From Ignavibacteriaceae bacterium (lineage in GTDB: Bacteria > Bacteroidota > Ignavibacteria > Ignavibacteriales > Ignavibacteriaceae), in NCBI GenBank assembly GCA_023229425.1, contig JALNZG010000004.1:62001-126000 (forward strand): a DNA stretch of 64,000 bases, in the 5' to 3' direction. Below, one piece after another: positions 9,233 to 17,400 of the stretch. How positions within the stretch are numbered: the stretch's first letter is position 1; every line of letters starts with the position of its first letter. Made by a program: the position numbers and the translations under genes. The notes below the pieces were generated by a model. The model had not been told where the DNA came from. It saw only the letters and a list, made by a program, of their open reading frames with translations, and did not search any database.

Positions 9233-9296
9233 TAATCTTAATCTTACTCTTCAACGAGTAGGATTAAGATTAGGATTATGATTACGATTAAGAATG
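9233..9296. repeat. Intergenic hexamer inverted repeat (second copy)
   Basis: The left arm at 9233-9249 (taatcttaatcttactc) pairs with 9256-9272 with one mismatch across a 6-base loop. Further ggatta/gattac/gattaag units extend the right arm to 9296. It follows the pepD stop codon and could also act in termination. It belongs to the same family as 2290-2420 and 26767-26852. Confidence 0.75.
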
Positions 9297-9310
9297 ACTA
9301 AGGAAATCAA

Positions 9311-10663
9311 TTGGAAGAAACACTTTTACTGAAACCCGAACCAACCAAATTTTTCCGCTGGACAGTTCTCGTCTTTGTTAGCCTTGCGATGTTCGGTAAC
9401 TATTATATTTATGATTGCATCAGTCCGCTTGCCGATCTCCTCTCTAAACAATTACATTTTACCGATTCCAATATTGGTCTGCTGCAAGCCATTTACAGCT
9501 TTCCGAATATCATTATGGTTTTAGTCGGTGGATTGATAATTGATAAGATCGGGACAAGAATTTCAGTCGTTCTTTTCACGCTGCTGATTTTTATCGGTGC
9601 GGTTGTAACTGCAATGAGTGGAAGCCTTTACTTTATGGCAGCCGGACGCTTGATCTTCGGCTTAGGGGCTGAATCAATGATCGTTGCGATCACCACAATT
9701 ATCGCCCGCTGGTTCAAAGGGAAAGAATTATCTTTTGCCTTCGGATTAAATTTAACCGTTGCCAGGCTTGGTTCATTCCTCGCTTTAAATTCTCCATCTT
9801 GGGGGAAAAGTTTTTATACTGAATGGCAAACACCACTTTGGATTTCCGTATTTGCCGGAGTTTCGGCGGTTGTATTTATTCTCATTTATTTTGTTCTCGA
9901 TTTGGCTGCAACAAAAAAATTCAAAATGCCGAAAGACGGGGAACAAGATAAGATCGTTTTGAAAGAACTTTTCAATTTTGGAAAATCATTTTGGTTCATC
10001 ACCGCATTGTGTGTTACTTTTTACTCGGCGATGTTTCCATTCCAAACTTTTGCAATAAAATTTTTCCAGGATGCGCACGGTACAACACGTGAAGTCGGTG
10101 GAAATCTTTCAAGCATGTTAACGCTTGCGGCAATGTTTTTTACTCCGCTTTTTGGATTACTAGCAGATAAAATCGGTAAGCGTTCCTTGTTGATGATGTT
10201 CGGTTCGCTTCTCATTATTCCCGTCTATTTAATTATGGCTTACAAAATTGATTTAGCTTCTCCATTAGGATTGCACGGTTTTCTTTCGCTCAATTTTGAT
10301 TTTTTTGATATTCATTCACAAATCCCGATTTATCTTTTAATCCCGATGTCGTTGATGGGAATAGCTTTCTCACTTGTTCCTGCCGTGCTGTGGCCTTCCG
10401 TATCGCTTGTTGTTGATTCCTCCAAACTCGGTACAGCTTACGGCTTAATGACGATGATCCAAAACATCGGTTTATTCGGATTTAATTTATTGATTGGATA
10501 CGCAAATGATATTTCCAAAGCGAGCGCGGTTAATCCATCCGGTTACAATTTAGGAATGTGGATTTTCTCACTGCTTGGTTTCTTCGGATTGTTTTTCGCT
10601 TTTCTGCTGCGCCGCAATGAACTTGGACCTAATAAACACGGGCTTGAACAAGGGATGAAATAA
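9311..10663 (+). CDS. Major facilitator superfamily transporter
   Basis: This 450-residue protein has about 12 membrane segments in the MFS layout. The N-half contains the loop GGLIIDKIGTRISV, a form of the MFS motif A, and the second half has the matching LFGLLADKIGKRSL. A central cytoplasmic loop (AATKKFKMPKDGEQDK) separates the six-helix bundles. The TTG start at 9311 is supported by aaggaaat just upstream. The substrate is unknown; the family covers sugars, organic acids and drugs. It begins a tight plus-strand run to 12967 in which genes are 1-6 bp apart, so it may be cotranscribed with them. Confidence 0.85.
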   Translation: MEETLLLKPEPTKFFRWTVLVFVSLAMFGNYYIYDCISPLADLLSKQLHFTDSNIGLLQAIYSFPNIIMVLVGGLIIDKIGTRISVVLFTLLIFIGAVVTAMSGSLYFMAAGRLIFGLGAESMIVAITTIIARWFKGKELSFAFGLNLTVARLGSFLALNSPSWGKSFYTEWQTPLWISVFAGVSAVVFILIYFVLDLAATKKFKMPKDGEQDKIVLKELFNFGKSFWFITALCVTFYSAMFPFQTFAIKFFQDAHGTTREVGGNLSSMLTLAAMFFTPLFGLLADKIGKRSLLMMFGSLLIIPVYLIMAYKIDLASPLGLHGFLSLNFDFFDIHSQIPIYLLIPMSLMGIAFSLVPAVLWPSVSLVVDSSKLGTAYGLMTMIQNIGLFGFNLLIGYANDISKASAVNPSGYNLGMWIFSLLGFFGLFFAFLLRRNELGPNKHGLEQGMK

Positions 10664-10666
10664 CCG

Positions 10667-10972
10667 ATGCTTGAAATTACTTGGATAAAAACGAAGGTAA
10701 TGGAAAATGATTATTTCATTTCAAAGCATGCAGATGATGAAAGACAGAATGATAATTTAACAATTCAAGAAATTGAAGAAGCAATTTCAAATGGAATTGT
10801 TATTGAGAATTATGAAAACTCCGGTAGAGGTGAAAGTTGTTTGTTGGCAGGTTTCACCAAAAAAGGAAAACCGATTCATGCTTTTTGTGGAACCTTTAAG
10901 GATAGTTTAGTGGTTATCACCGTTTACATTCCGGGCCCACCAAAATTTAAAAATATTTTTGAAAGAGGTTAA
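10667..10972 (+). CDS. DUF4258 protein, toxin-like member of a TA-like pair
   Basis: This 101-residue protein matches the DUF4258 pattern: FISKHADDERQNDNLTIQE, then EAISNGIVIENYENSGRGES, a hydrophobic strand (CLLAGFTKKGKPIHAFCG) and the ending VVITVYIPGPPKF. DUF4258 proteins are small, often sit next to YgiT-type zinc-finger proteins and are thought to resemble RelE/MqsR-fold toxins. It lies 3 bp after the MFS gene and 1 bp before the YgiT-type gene. Toxic activity is not shown by the sequence. A second in-frame ATG at codon 12 (MENDYF) is an alternative start. Confidence 0.75.
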   Translation: MLEITWIKTKVMENDYFISKHADDERQNDNLTIQEIEEAISNGIVIENYENSGRGESCLLAGFTKKGKPIHAFCGTFKDSLVVITVYIPGPPKFKNIFERG

Positions 10973-10973
10973 T

Positions 10974-11237
10974 ATGGAAAAAGTTTGTCAGTTTTGTGGA
11001 AATAAAAATTTTAAGAATGCAAACGTTGAGTTTACATACAAGCATGATAACCAACTTTTGCTGGTAAAAAATGTTCCGTGTGAACAATGCGAATTTTGTG
11101 GGGAACAATATTTTCATGCAGATATTCTAAAAAAAATTGAGCAAGAGTTTAATGAAATTTATTTGAGAGGGAAAAAACCTTTTCTCGAAATTAGAGTGCC
11201 AATACAAAACTTTTCTGATATTCGAAAAGCATCATAA
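10974..11237 (+). CDS. YgiT-type zinc-finger protein, antitoxin-like
   Basis: This 87-residue protein has two CxxC knuckles (CQFCG near residue 5 and CEQCEFCG near residue 38), as in the zinc-binding N-domain of MqsA/YgiT. The C-terminal tail IRVPIQNFSDIRKAS is short and there is no full HTH domain, so it may bind the toxin without being a complete repressor. The ATG at 10974 is preferred over an in-frame TTG at 10959 because gaaagagg lies directly before it. It is coupled to the DUF4258 gene (1-bp gap). Confidence 0.78.
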   Translation: MEKVCQFCGNKNFKNANVEFTYKHDNQLLLVKNVPCEQCEFCGEQYFHADILKKIEQEFNEIYLRGKKPFLEIRVPIQNFSDIRKAS

Positions 11238-11242
11238 GTTCT

Positions 11243-11998
11243 ATGCAAAAAATTATTTACATACTTTCTTTTCTTTTTTTAGTCACTTTTAAAATCGGTG
11301 CTCAAGATTTTGGTTTTGGATGTCTGGGTCTGGTCGGTGGTTTTGCTGGTTACGGGATGCAGACCTATCAGACTAAAGGTATTAATGAAAGAGTAGATTT
11401 TTTTAACTCCCTATATAAAGATTCCCTTGTTTCGCCTCTTAATAATTTTGGACAAGCGGCAGGTTACCGCTTCGGGATAAATTTTTTCAATCAAAAATTC
11501 TCGGGCTTCAACCTATCATTTAAAGGATTTTATCAAAAACTTTCTGAAAAGAATAAAGCAATTATCAAATCGGGAACAATTGAAATTGCAAAAACTTTTG
11601 AAGTAAAGATTGCCTCATTTGGGTTAGGTGTTGATTTCGGTACACATATCACCGAAATATTAAATTGGAAAATATTAAAAGTTGCTGTCATTTTTTCCCA
11701 GGCAGATTTTATTGAGTCTGAAGACCGTCCCGGATTATTAACAGAAAAAAATGATTACAAGTCAAGTAAAACAAACATTGGATATTCACTCACTACCGGA
11801 TTTGTCGTGTATCTTATTGGCAATTATATTAGTCTTGAGGGGAGTGCCGGCTACAATTTATTTCGGTTTGAACAATTAAAAAAAGAAGACGGAACTTCTT
11901 TAACTGTAAACGAAAAATCTAATCAACCGATGCCTGTGGCTATCGATAACGGTGGGCTCGCAGGCGTCATTCAATTAAACTTTAGTTTTCCATTGTGA
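11243..11998 (+). CDS. Exported protein, probable small outer-membrane beta barrel
   Basis: This 251-residue protein has a signal peptide ending near KIGAQ (residue 21), the SxxAQ-like cleavage context common in this window. The mature part alternates hydrophobic and polar residues with many aromatics (FSGFNLSFKGFYQKL, VKIASFGLGVDFGTHI, NIGYSLTTGFVVYLIGN) and ends in LNFSFPL. This is consistent with an eight- to ten-strand outer-membrane barrel. I do not recognise the family. It lies 5 bp after the YgiT-type gene and 6 bp before the M29 peptidase gene. Confidence 0.55.
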   Translation: MQKIIYILSFLFLVTFKIGAQDFGFGCLGLVGGFAGYGMQTYQTKGINERVDFFNSLYKDSLVSPLNNFGQAAGYRFGINFFNQKFSGFNLSFKGFYQKLSEKNKAIIKSGTIEIAKTFEVKIASFGLGVDFGTHITEILNWKILKVAVIFSQADFIESEDRPGLLTEKNDYKSSKTNIGYSLTTGFVVYLIGNYISLEGSAGYNLFRFEQLKKEDGTSLTVNEKSNQPMPVAIDNGGLAGVIQLNFSFPL

Positions 11999-12004
11999 GG
12001 ATAT

Positions 12005-12967
12005 ATGAAATTTTCAAAACTTGATAAAGCGTCTATTATTGCAATTAAAGATTGCATGGGAACAACTGCAACCGAACGAGTTTTAGTTATCTGCGATGAA
12101 GAAAAAAGGGAAATTGGGTTATCTCTTTTTAAAAATGCCAAGAGACTCGGACATCAATCGTTATATGTGGAAATGATTCCGGGAAAAGTAAATGGCGAAG
12201 AACCTTCGGATGAAATTGCAGAATTAATGAAAAAATTTGATGTTGTTCTTTGCCCCACTTCAACTTCACTAACCCACACGGAAGCGAGAAGGAACGCTTC
12301 GGCATTGGGTGTACGCGTTGCAACATTTCCAGGTATAACCAAAGAAGTAATGATACGCGGGTTGAATGCAGATTATAAAAAAATCTCCGAGTTGTCTTTA
12401 AAATTGAAAGAAATTTTGGAAAAAGGAAAACGAGTTCGAGTTACAACAAAACTCGGTACCGATATTTCTTTTTCAATTGAAGGAAGAACTTCGTACGCTT
12501 CCAAAGGATTATTTCACGCGAAAGGAGAAAGCGGAAATTTACCTACCGGGGAAACTTTTCTTGCCCCGGTTGAAGGAACCGCGAATGGCGTTTTCATTGT
12601 TGATGGTTCGATGGCAGGATTGGGTTTAGTGAAAAATGGTAATATTCATATTAAAGTTGAAAATGGTTTTGCCACAAAAATTTATGGTAAAAAAACTGCT
12701 AAGAAGCTTGTAAAAATTCTCGACGCAGCCGGAGCCGAAGCAAGAAACATAGCCGAGTTTGGGATTGGAACCAACTATGCGGCAAAGTTAAGCGGCGTTC
12801 TTCTTGAGGATGAAAAGGTTTTGGGAACAATCCATATTGCACTTGGGAATAATAAATCCATGGGCGGGAGTGTGGGTGTAGCGCTCCATTTAGATGGCGT
12901 TATCAAAAAGCCTACGGTTTATTTAGATGACACGCTTCTTATGAAAAAAGGAAAGTTAATCCTCTAA
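12005..12967 (+). CDS. M29-like aminopeptidase (AmpS/aminopeptidase T family)
   Basis: This 320-residue protein matches the thermophilic metalloaminopeptidase (M29) fold. The N-terminal domain (1-150) is followed by a metal domain with Glu183 (LPTGETFLAP), Glu251 (AEFGIGTN), His277 (GTIHIALGNN), and His295 plus Asp297 (HLD). This corresponds in type and order to the two-metal ligands of AmpS/AmpT. It is shorter than AmpS (about 410 residues), mainly at the N-terminus and between the last ligands. It probably removes N-terminal amino acids from peptides in the cytosol, in keeping with the peptide theme of the neighbourhood. A hairpin terminator follows. Confidence 0.8.
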   Translation: MKFSKLDKASIIAIKDCMGTTATERVLVICDEEKREIGLSLFKNAKRLGHQSLYVEMIPGKVNGEEPSDEIAELMKKFDVVLCPTSTSLTHTEARRNASALGVRVATFPGITKEVMIRGLNADYKKISELSLKLKEILEKGKRVRVTTKLGTDISFSIEGRTSYASKGLFHAKGESGNLPTGETFLAPVEGTANGVFIVDGSMAGLGLVKNGNIHIKVENGFATKIYGKKTAKKLVKILDAAGAEARNIAEFGIGTNYAAKLSGVLLEDEKVLGTIHIALGNNKSMGGSVGVALHLDGVIKKPTVYLDDTLLMKKGKLIL

Positions 12968-13000
12968 AGTATTTAGGACAAATAAAATATTTAAAATAGA

Positions 13001-13030
13001 AAAAGGATGTCAGAGTGACATCCTTTTTCT
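13001..13030. terminator. Bidirectional terminator between convergent genes
   Basis: A perfect 12-bp stem aaaaggatgtca/tgacatcctttt with loop gag is flanked by A and T runs. It can serve both the M29 gene (plus) and the lipoprotein gene (minus). Confidence 0.9.
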
Positions 13031-13047
13031 TTTTCCAATTCAAAAGA

Positions 13048-14037
13048 TTAATAAATATTTATTTTATAAACCGCGGTTCCTGTAGGAAAGCTTGAATAAT
13101 TATTCTGCAACGAGAGTGAAGTTGTGTTAGAAACGGAAGTTGGAATAACAGCTTTTAAGAGTAAGAGAGGAAATGGTTTACTTTTGTTATACCCGTTAAA
13201 CCCATTAGGTTCAACGCTGATCATCACCTCTTGACCGGCTAAGTCAATAGGATATGCAACTCCAAGTGTATCGTTCTGCAGAAAATCTTCTCCCGGAAAA
13301 GTAGGCATCGGGTTTGTCCCTACGTAAAGATTCTGTGCGTCATTTCCGGCAGCCAATTTAAATTCTCCAGTCGGAAGATATTTCCCATTAACTTTCACCC
13401 AACCTTTATATGTCCATCCGGTCGGAAGTTCAGGTAGCCTTAACCCTGTACCATACACTCCGGCACTGACATAATTTAGGAACCAAATACCAGAATTACT
13501 ATTTGCATTAGCTCCTGTTGGTGTGAAAACAGTGTACGATCCTTTCGCAGTTTTGAATGAAGGTGGTACAGCCGAAGATGTATCTGTTCCCAAATATTTT
13601 TGATCGTCAAAATCACTACCGAAAGTTATCCCTACCGGATTTTTGGGCACAACATTAAGTTCAGAGGAATTGGTCCTAATTTTACTTAACATCAGAAAAA
13701 GATTGGAGGTAGTAGTGTCGTTTAAAGTAGAATCACGGCGTTCTATACTAATGCAGACAAATTGGTTCTTAGTGTTTTGTTGATAGGCATTAAGCGTTAA
13801 GGGAAAAGAGCCGGTAAACGAATTTCCCGATATGGAAAGTTTACCGAACTTATGAACTACTTTACCTGCATCATCCAATATCCATGCGGCTAAAACCAAA
13901 CTATCATCTAAAGCCGGAAGGTTAATTAAATTAAAAGTTAAGGTTCCATCTAGGCTTTGAACAGTTTCAGTTGTCTTTACATCTGTACAAGAGAAGAAGA
14001 GCATTATTGGAAAAAGAAAAAAAAGTAGCTTTTTCAT
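13048..14037 (-). CDS. Putative lipoprotein of unknown function
   Basis: This 329-residue protein has a type II signal peptide with lipobox LFFSC (Cys at residue 17) followed by Thr/Asp. The mature protein looks all-beta: an N-terminal domain (LDGTLTFNLINLPALDDSL, AWILDDAGKVVHKFGKL) and a C-terminal domain with GWTYKGWVKVNGKYLPTGEF and VMISVEPNGFNG. These recall an anti-sigma-K-factor RskA-like or Ig-like sandwich fold, but this is weak. It is divergent from the TonB receptor gene, with a 184-bp gap (14038-14221) that should hold both promoters. Confidence 0.6.
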   Translation of the reverse strand: MKKLLFFLFPIMLFFSCTDVKTTETVQSLDGTLTFNLINLPALDDSLVLAAWILDDAGKVVHKFGKLSISGNSFTGSFPLTLNAYQQNTKNQFVCISIERRDSTLNDTTTSNLFLMLSKIRTNSSELNVVPKNPVGITFGSDFDDQKYLGTDTSSAVPPSFKTAKGSYTVFTPTGANANSNSGIWFLNYVSAGVYGTGLRLPELPTGWTYKGWVKVNGKYLPTGEFKLAAGNDAQNLYVGTNPMPTFPGEDFLQNDTLGVAYPIDLAGQEVMISVEPNGFNGYNKSKPFPLLLLKAVIPTSVSNTTSLSLQNNYSSFPTGTAVYKINIY

Positions 14038-14221
14038 GGTTTGGTTTCCTAAGTAAAAATTATTCCTTACGAAAACATAATTTATCTTTTCTCAATATTC
14101 AAGAAAAATTTAAAAATAATTTTAAAAAATCATTTGATTTATAAAGCAAGAGTTTATAAATTTTGGCAGAAAAAATTTTTCATATTGAAAATTACGTCCT
14201 ACTTAACATAGGAGCTGAAAT

Positions 14222-17200
14222 ATGCAATCTCGCTACAAAATTGTTTTTCTGTTCATATTCATTCCATATTTTTTATTACAAGCGCAAACGGGAAAAGTTT
14301 CAGGGGTAGTCAAAGATGCTGCAACGGGTGAACCGTTAATATCTGCCAGCGTGATGATCCAAGGGACAAACTCAGGCGCCGCTACAAATTTAGAAGGATA
14401 CTATGCCATTCTAAACGTTCCACCGGGAACCTACACTATTAAAGCCTCGATGATCGGATACACTCCATCAACATTAAGAAATATCCGCGTAAACATTAAT
14501 CAAACCTTTGAACTCAATATTTCATTACAAGAAGAATCAATACAAGCGCAGGAAGTGGTTGTGGTTGCAACTCCACCGGTTATGCAAAAAGATGTTTCAA
14601 ATAGCGTTGTGAATATTGGTGCAGCAGAGTTCGAAAACTTACCTGTTGCCAACGTAACTACAATAGTCGGTCTTCAAGCAGGTATTGTGGGTGGTGAATT
14701 CCGGGGTGGATCTACGAATCAAACCGGATATCTGTTGAACGGGATGGTTATGCGAGATGAACGGGATAACACTCCTTTCACAGGAATTAGTTTCACTTCA
14801 ATTGAAGAAATCCAAATTCAGACAGGCGGTTTCAATGCCGAATACGGAAATATCCGGTCTGGATTAGTGAATGTTGTAACCAAAGAAGGTAAAAACGATA
14901 GATATTCAATTAATGTTTTTTCTAGAATTCGCCCGGCAGGGAATAAATATTTTGGCGATGGCGCTTCCTCGGTTGATGCTTATTGGATTCGCCCATATCT
15001 TGATGATGCAGTTGCCTGGTCAGGCACCAATAACGGTGCTTGGGATCCCTATACACTAAAGCAATATCCCAGTTTTGAAGGATGGAATTCAATATCACAA
15101 AAATTATTAAGTGATTCTGATCCAAACAATGATCTAACTCCTGAAGCCGCACAACGTCTTTTCTTATTTCAGCATAGAAAAGATTTGCGGATACTAAAAC
15201 CCGATTACGATTTAGACTTATCCATTGCCGGACCGGTTCCTGCCGGAAAGGAATTGGGAAATTTACGTTTCCTACTTTCATTTAGAGCTTCCCGTTCTAT
15301 GTATATCATTCCTCTTGCAACGGATTCATACTTAGATTTTACAGGAAATTTTAAATTAACTACCGACTTAACTACTACTCAAAAACTTTCTGTTGAAGGA
15401 TTATTAAGCGAATCAGACGGAACTGCCGCAAACCGCGACGGTTCTCCCGGTTTATTCACTTCTTCGTCTGGAATTGCAAATGGACTTTATTACTCCCGGA
15501 CTTCTTATGGTGACACTAGAATTTTTTCATCTGACTATTGGGCTCCCAGTATTATTAAACGAAGAATGCTTGGTTCAAAATATACAAATGTCTTATCGCC
15601 AAATTCATTTTTAGAAGGAATCTTAAGTATTTTCCAATCTCAATATTTTACCTATCCCGGCCAATCAAGAAATAATGCTAAAATTTATGAATTTGCTCCC
15701 GGATTTTATGTTGATGAAGCTCCGTTCGGCTTTGAGGATAGTTCGGCAACCGGTATAGGAAGCAACATGAGGATGGGGGTTGGAATGAGTAATGCCCGCG
15801 ATACTAGTAAAGTTACTACTTATAACTTACGTTTAGATTATACAAATCAACTTGATAAATTCAATAATATAAAAGCAGGAGTTGAATTTAACTTAACCGA
15901 CAATTTTATTAATTACGGTTCATACGATAAATATTTACCTTCAAATAATTCAGTGACCAAATGGCACACAAAACCGTTACGCGGCTCCATTTATTTTCAG
16001 GATAAAATTGAATTCGAAGGAATGATTGCTAATGTTGGACTCAGGGTGGATTATTCTGATCCTAATGCCGATTGGTACATTTTATCTGATCCATATGATA
16101 GATCATTAACTGCAAAGAATGCCGCATCATTAGATGCAATAGTTACAAAAGACCCTGCGACTCCGCGTTTGAATGTCAGCCCCCGTTTAGGCGTCGCTTT
16201 CCCGATAAGCGAAACAAGCAAACTCTATTTCAACTACGGATTTTTTCGTCAAATCCCGACTCCGGAAAATCTTTATAGAGTTAGGACGGACAATTACACT
16301 GGAAGAATTGATAGGTTATCAGACCCGAATCTTCCTCTTCAAAAAACTATTGCTTATGAGTTGGGATACGAACAAGGGTTGTTGGATGAGTATTTAATAA
16401 GGGTCGCAGGCTATTACAAAAACGTTACCGAACAGCAACGTTCTGTTCATTATATAAGTAAAGATAATGCAGTAGATTATTACATCCCTAAAAACGATTC
16501 CTATGAAGATATTAGAGGAGTTGAAATTACTTTGACAAAAAATAGGGGTAATTGGATCCAGGGATTTGCAAACTATACGTATTCTCTTGAAACTTCAGGG
16601 TTTTTTAATTATTCAACCTACTACGAGAATCAGCAGTTGATGCTGAATTATTTAAGAACTACAGCAGAAGGGGAACAATCAAAACCGGTTCCTCAGCCTT
16701 TCGCAAGAGTTAATCTTGATCTCTTTACTCCAAGTCAAGATTTTGGTCCAGAGCTCGAAGGAATTGGGATATTAACCGATTGGAGACTTAGCGTTATCGG
16801 AAGTTGGAGGTCTGGATACTATTTAACATGGACCGGCGGAGCCGGAACTATTCCCGGTATTTCTAATAATTTGCAATGGAGAGACTCTTACGGATTGGAT
16901 CTGCGTTTTAGCAAAAACATAAAATTTGGTCCGGTCAATCTCCAAATATTTGCAGATATGAATAATGCTTTGAATATTAAATATTTCAGCACTTACGGAT
17001 TTATTGATGCTAATGATTATAACGATTATATCCGCTCGCTTCATCTTCCCTCATCAGCTATAGACGAATCAAAAGGAAAATTTGGTTATATCAATATTGA
17101 CGGTAGCGATAGACCGGGAGATTACCGACAGGGATCGTTCGTTCCGATTGCTCCGGTAACGAATGTTTCTACAGTAACATCGCCTGTCGCAAGCGCTGTT

Positions 17201-17389
17201 TATTATGAAATACAAAGTGGTAATTATTTACAATATGCAAACGGTGCATGGGCACAAGTTCCGGACAATAAAATGAAGGAGATACTCGATAAAAAGCAAT
17301 ATATCGATATGCCAAACCAATCATGGGCTTCATTCTTAAATCCCCGTAATATTTATTGGGGTCTTAAAATTTCAGTTGAATTAAAGTAG
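14222..17389 (+). CDS. TonB-dependent receptor with carboxypeptidase-regulatory domain
   Basis: This 1055-residue outer-membrane receptor has a signal peptide ending near LLQAQ. Residues of about 24-110 are a CarboxypepD_reg domain (GVVKDAATGEPLISASVMI, LNVPPGTYTIKASMIGY). A plug domain follows at about 115-225 (EVVVVA, GGFNAEYGNIRSGLVNVVT), then the barrel to the C-terminus. It would import a large or scarce ligand using TonB energy, or act in surface display. A clear aggagct ribosome-binding site precedes the ATG. It heads a block with a secreted FN3 protein (12-bp gap), a PorV-like protein and a TIG lipoprotein. No SusD-like partner is present, so it is not a SusCD pair. Confidence 0.9.
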   Translation: MQSRYKIVFLFIFIPYFLLQAQTGKVSGVVKDAATGEPLISASVMIQGTNSGAATNLEGYYAILNVPPGTYTIKASMIGYTPSTLRNIRVNINQTFELNISLQEESIQAQEVVVVATPPVMQKDVSNSVVNIGAAEFENLPVANVTTIVGLQAGIVGGEFRGGSTNQTGYLLNGMVMRDERDNTPFTGISFTSIEEIQIQTGGFNAEYGNIRSGLVNVVTKEGKNDRYSINVFSRIRPAGNKYFGDGASSVDAYWIRPYLDDAVAWSGTNNGAWDPYTLKQYPSFEGWNSISQKLLSDSDPNNDLTPEAAQRLFLFQHRKDLRILKPDYDLDLSIAGPVPAGKELGNLRFLLSFRASRSMYIIPLATDSYLDFTGNFKLTTDLTTTQKLSVEGLLSESDGTAANRDGSPGLFTSSSGIANGLYYSRTSYGDTRIFSSDYWAPSIIKRRMLGSKYTNVLSPNSFLEGILSIFQSQYFTYPGQSRNNAKIYEFAPGFYVDEAPFGFEDSSATGIGSNMRMGVGMSNARDTSKVTTYNLRLDYTNQLDKFNNIKAGVEFNLTDNFINYGSYDKYLPSNNSVTKWHTKPLRGSIYFQDKIEFEGMIANVGLRVDYSDPNADWYILSDPYDRSLTAKNAASLDAIVTKDPATPRLNVSPRLGVAFPISETSKLYFNYGFFRQIPTPENLYRVRTDNYTGRIDRLSDPNLPLQKTIAYELGYEQGLLDEYLIRVAGYYKNVTEQQRSVHYISKDNAVDYYIPKNDSYEDIRGVEITLTKNRGNWIQGFANYTYSLETSGFFNYSTYYENQQLMLNYLRTTAEGEQSKPVPQPFARVNLDLFTPSQDFGPELEGIGILTDWRLSVIGSWRSGYYLTWTGGAGTIPGISNNLQWRDSYGLDLRFSKNIKFGPVNLQIFADMNNALNIKYFSTYGFIDANDYNDYIRSLHLPSSAIDESKGKFGYINIDGSDRPGDYRQGSFVPIAPVTNVSTVTSPVASAVYYEIQSGNYLQYANGAWAQVPDNKMKEILDKKQYIDMPNQSWASFLNPRNIYWGLKISVELK

Positions 17390-17400
17390 AAGGAAAAAAA

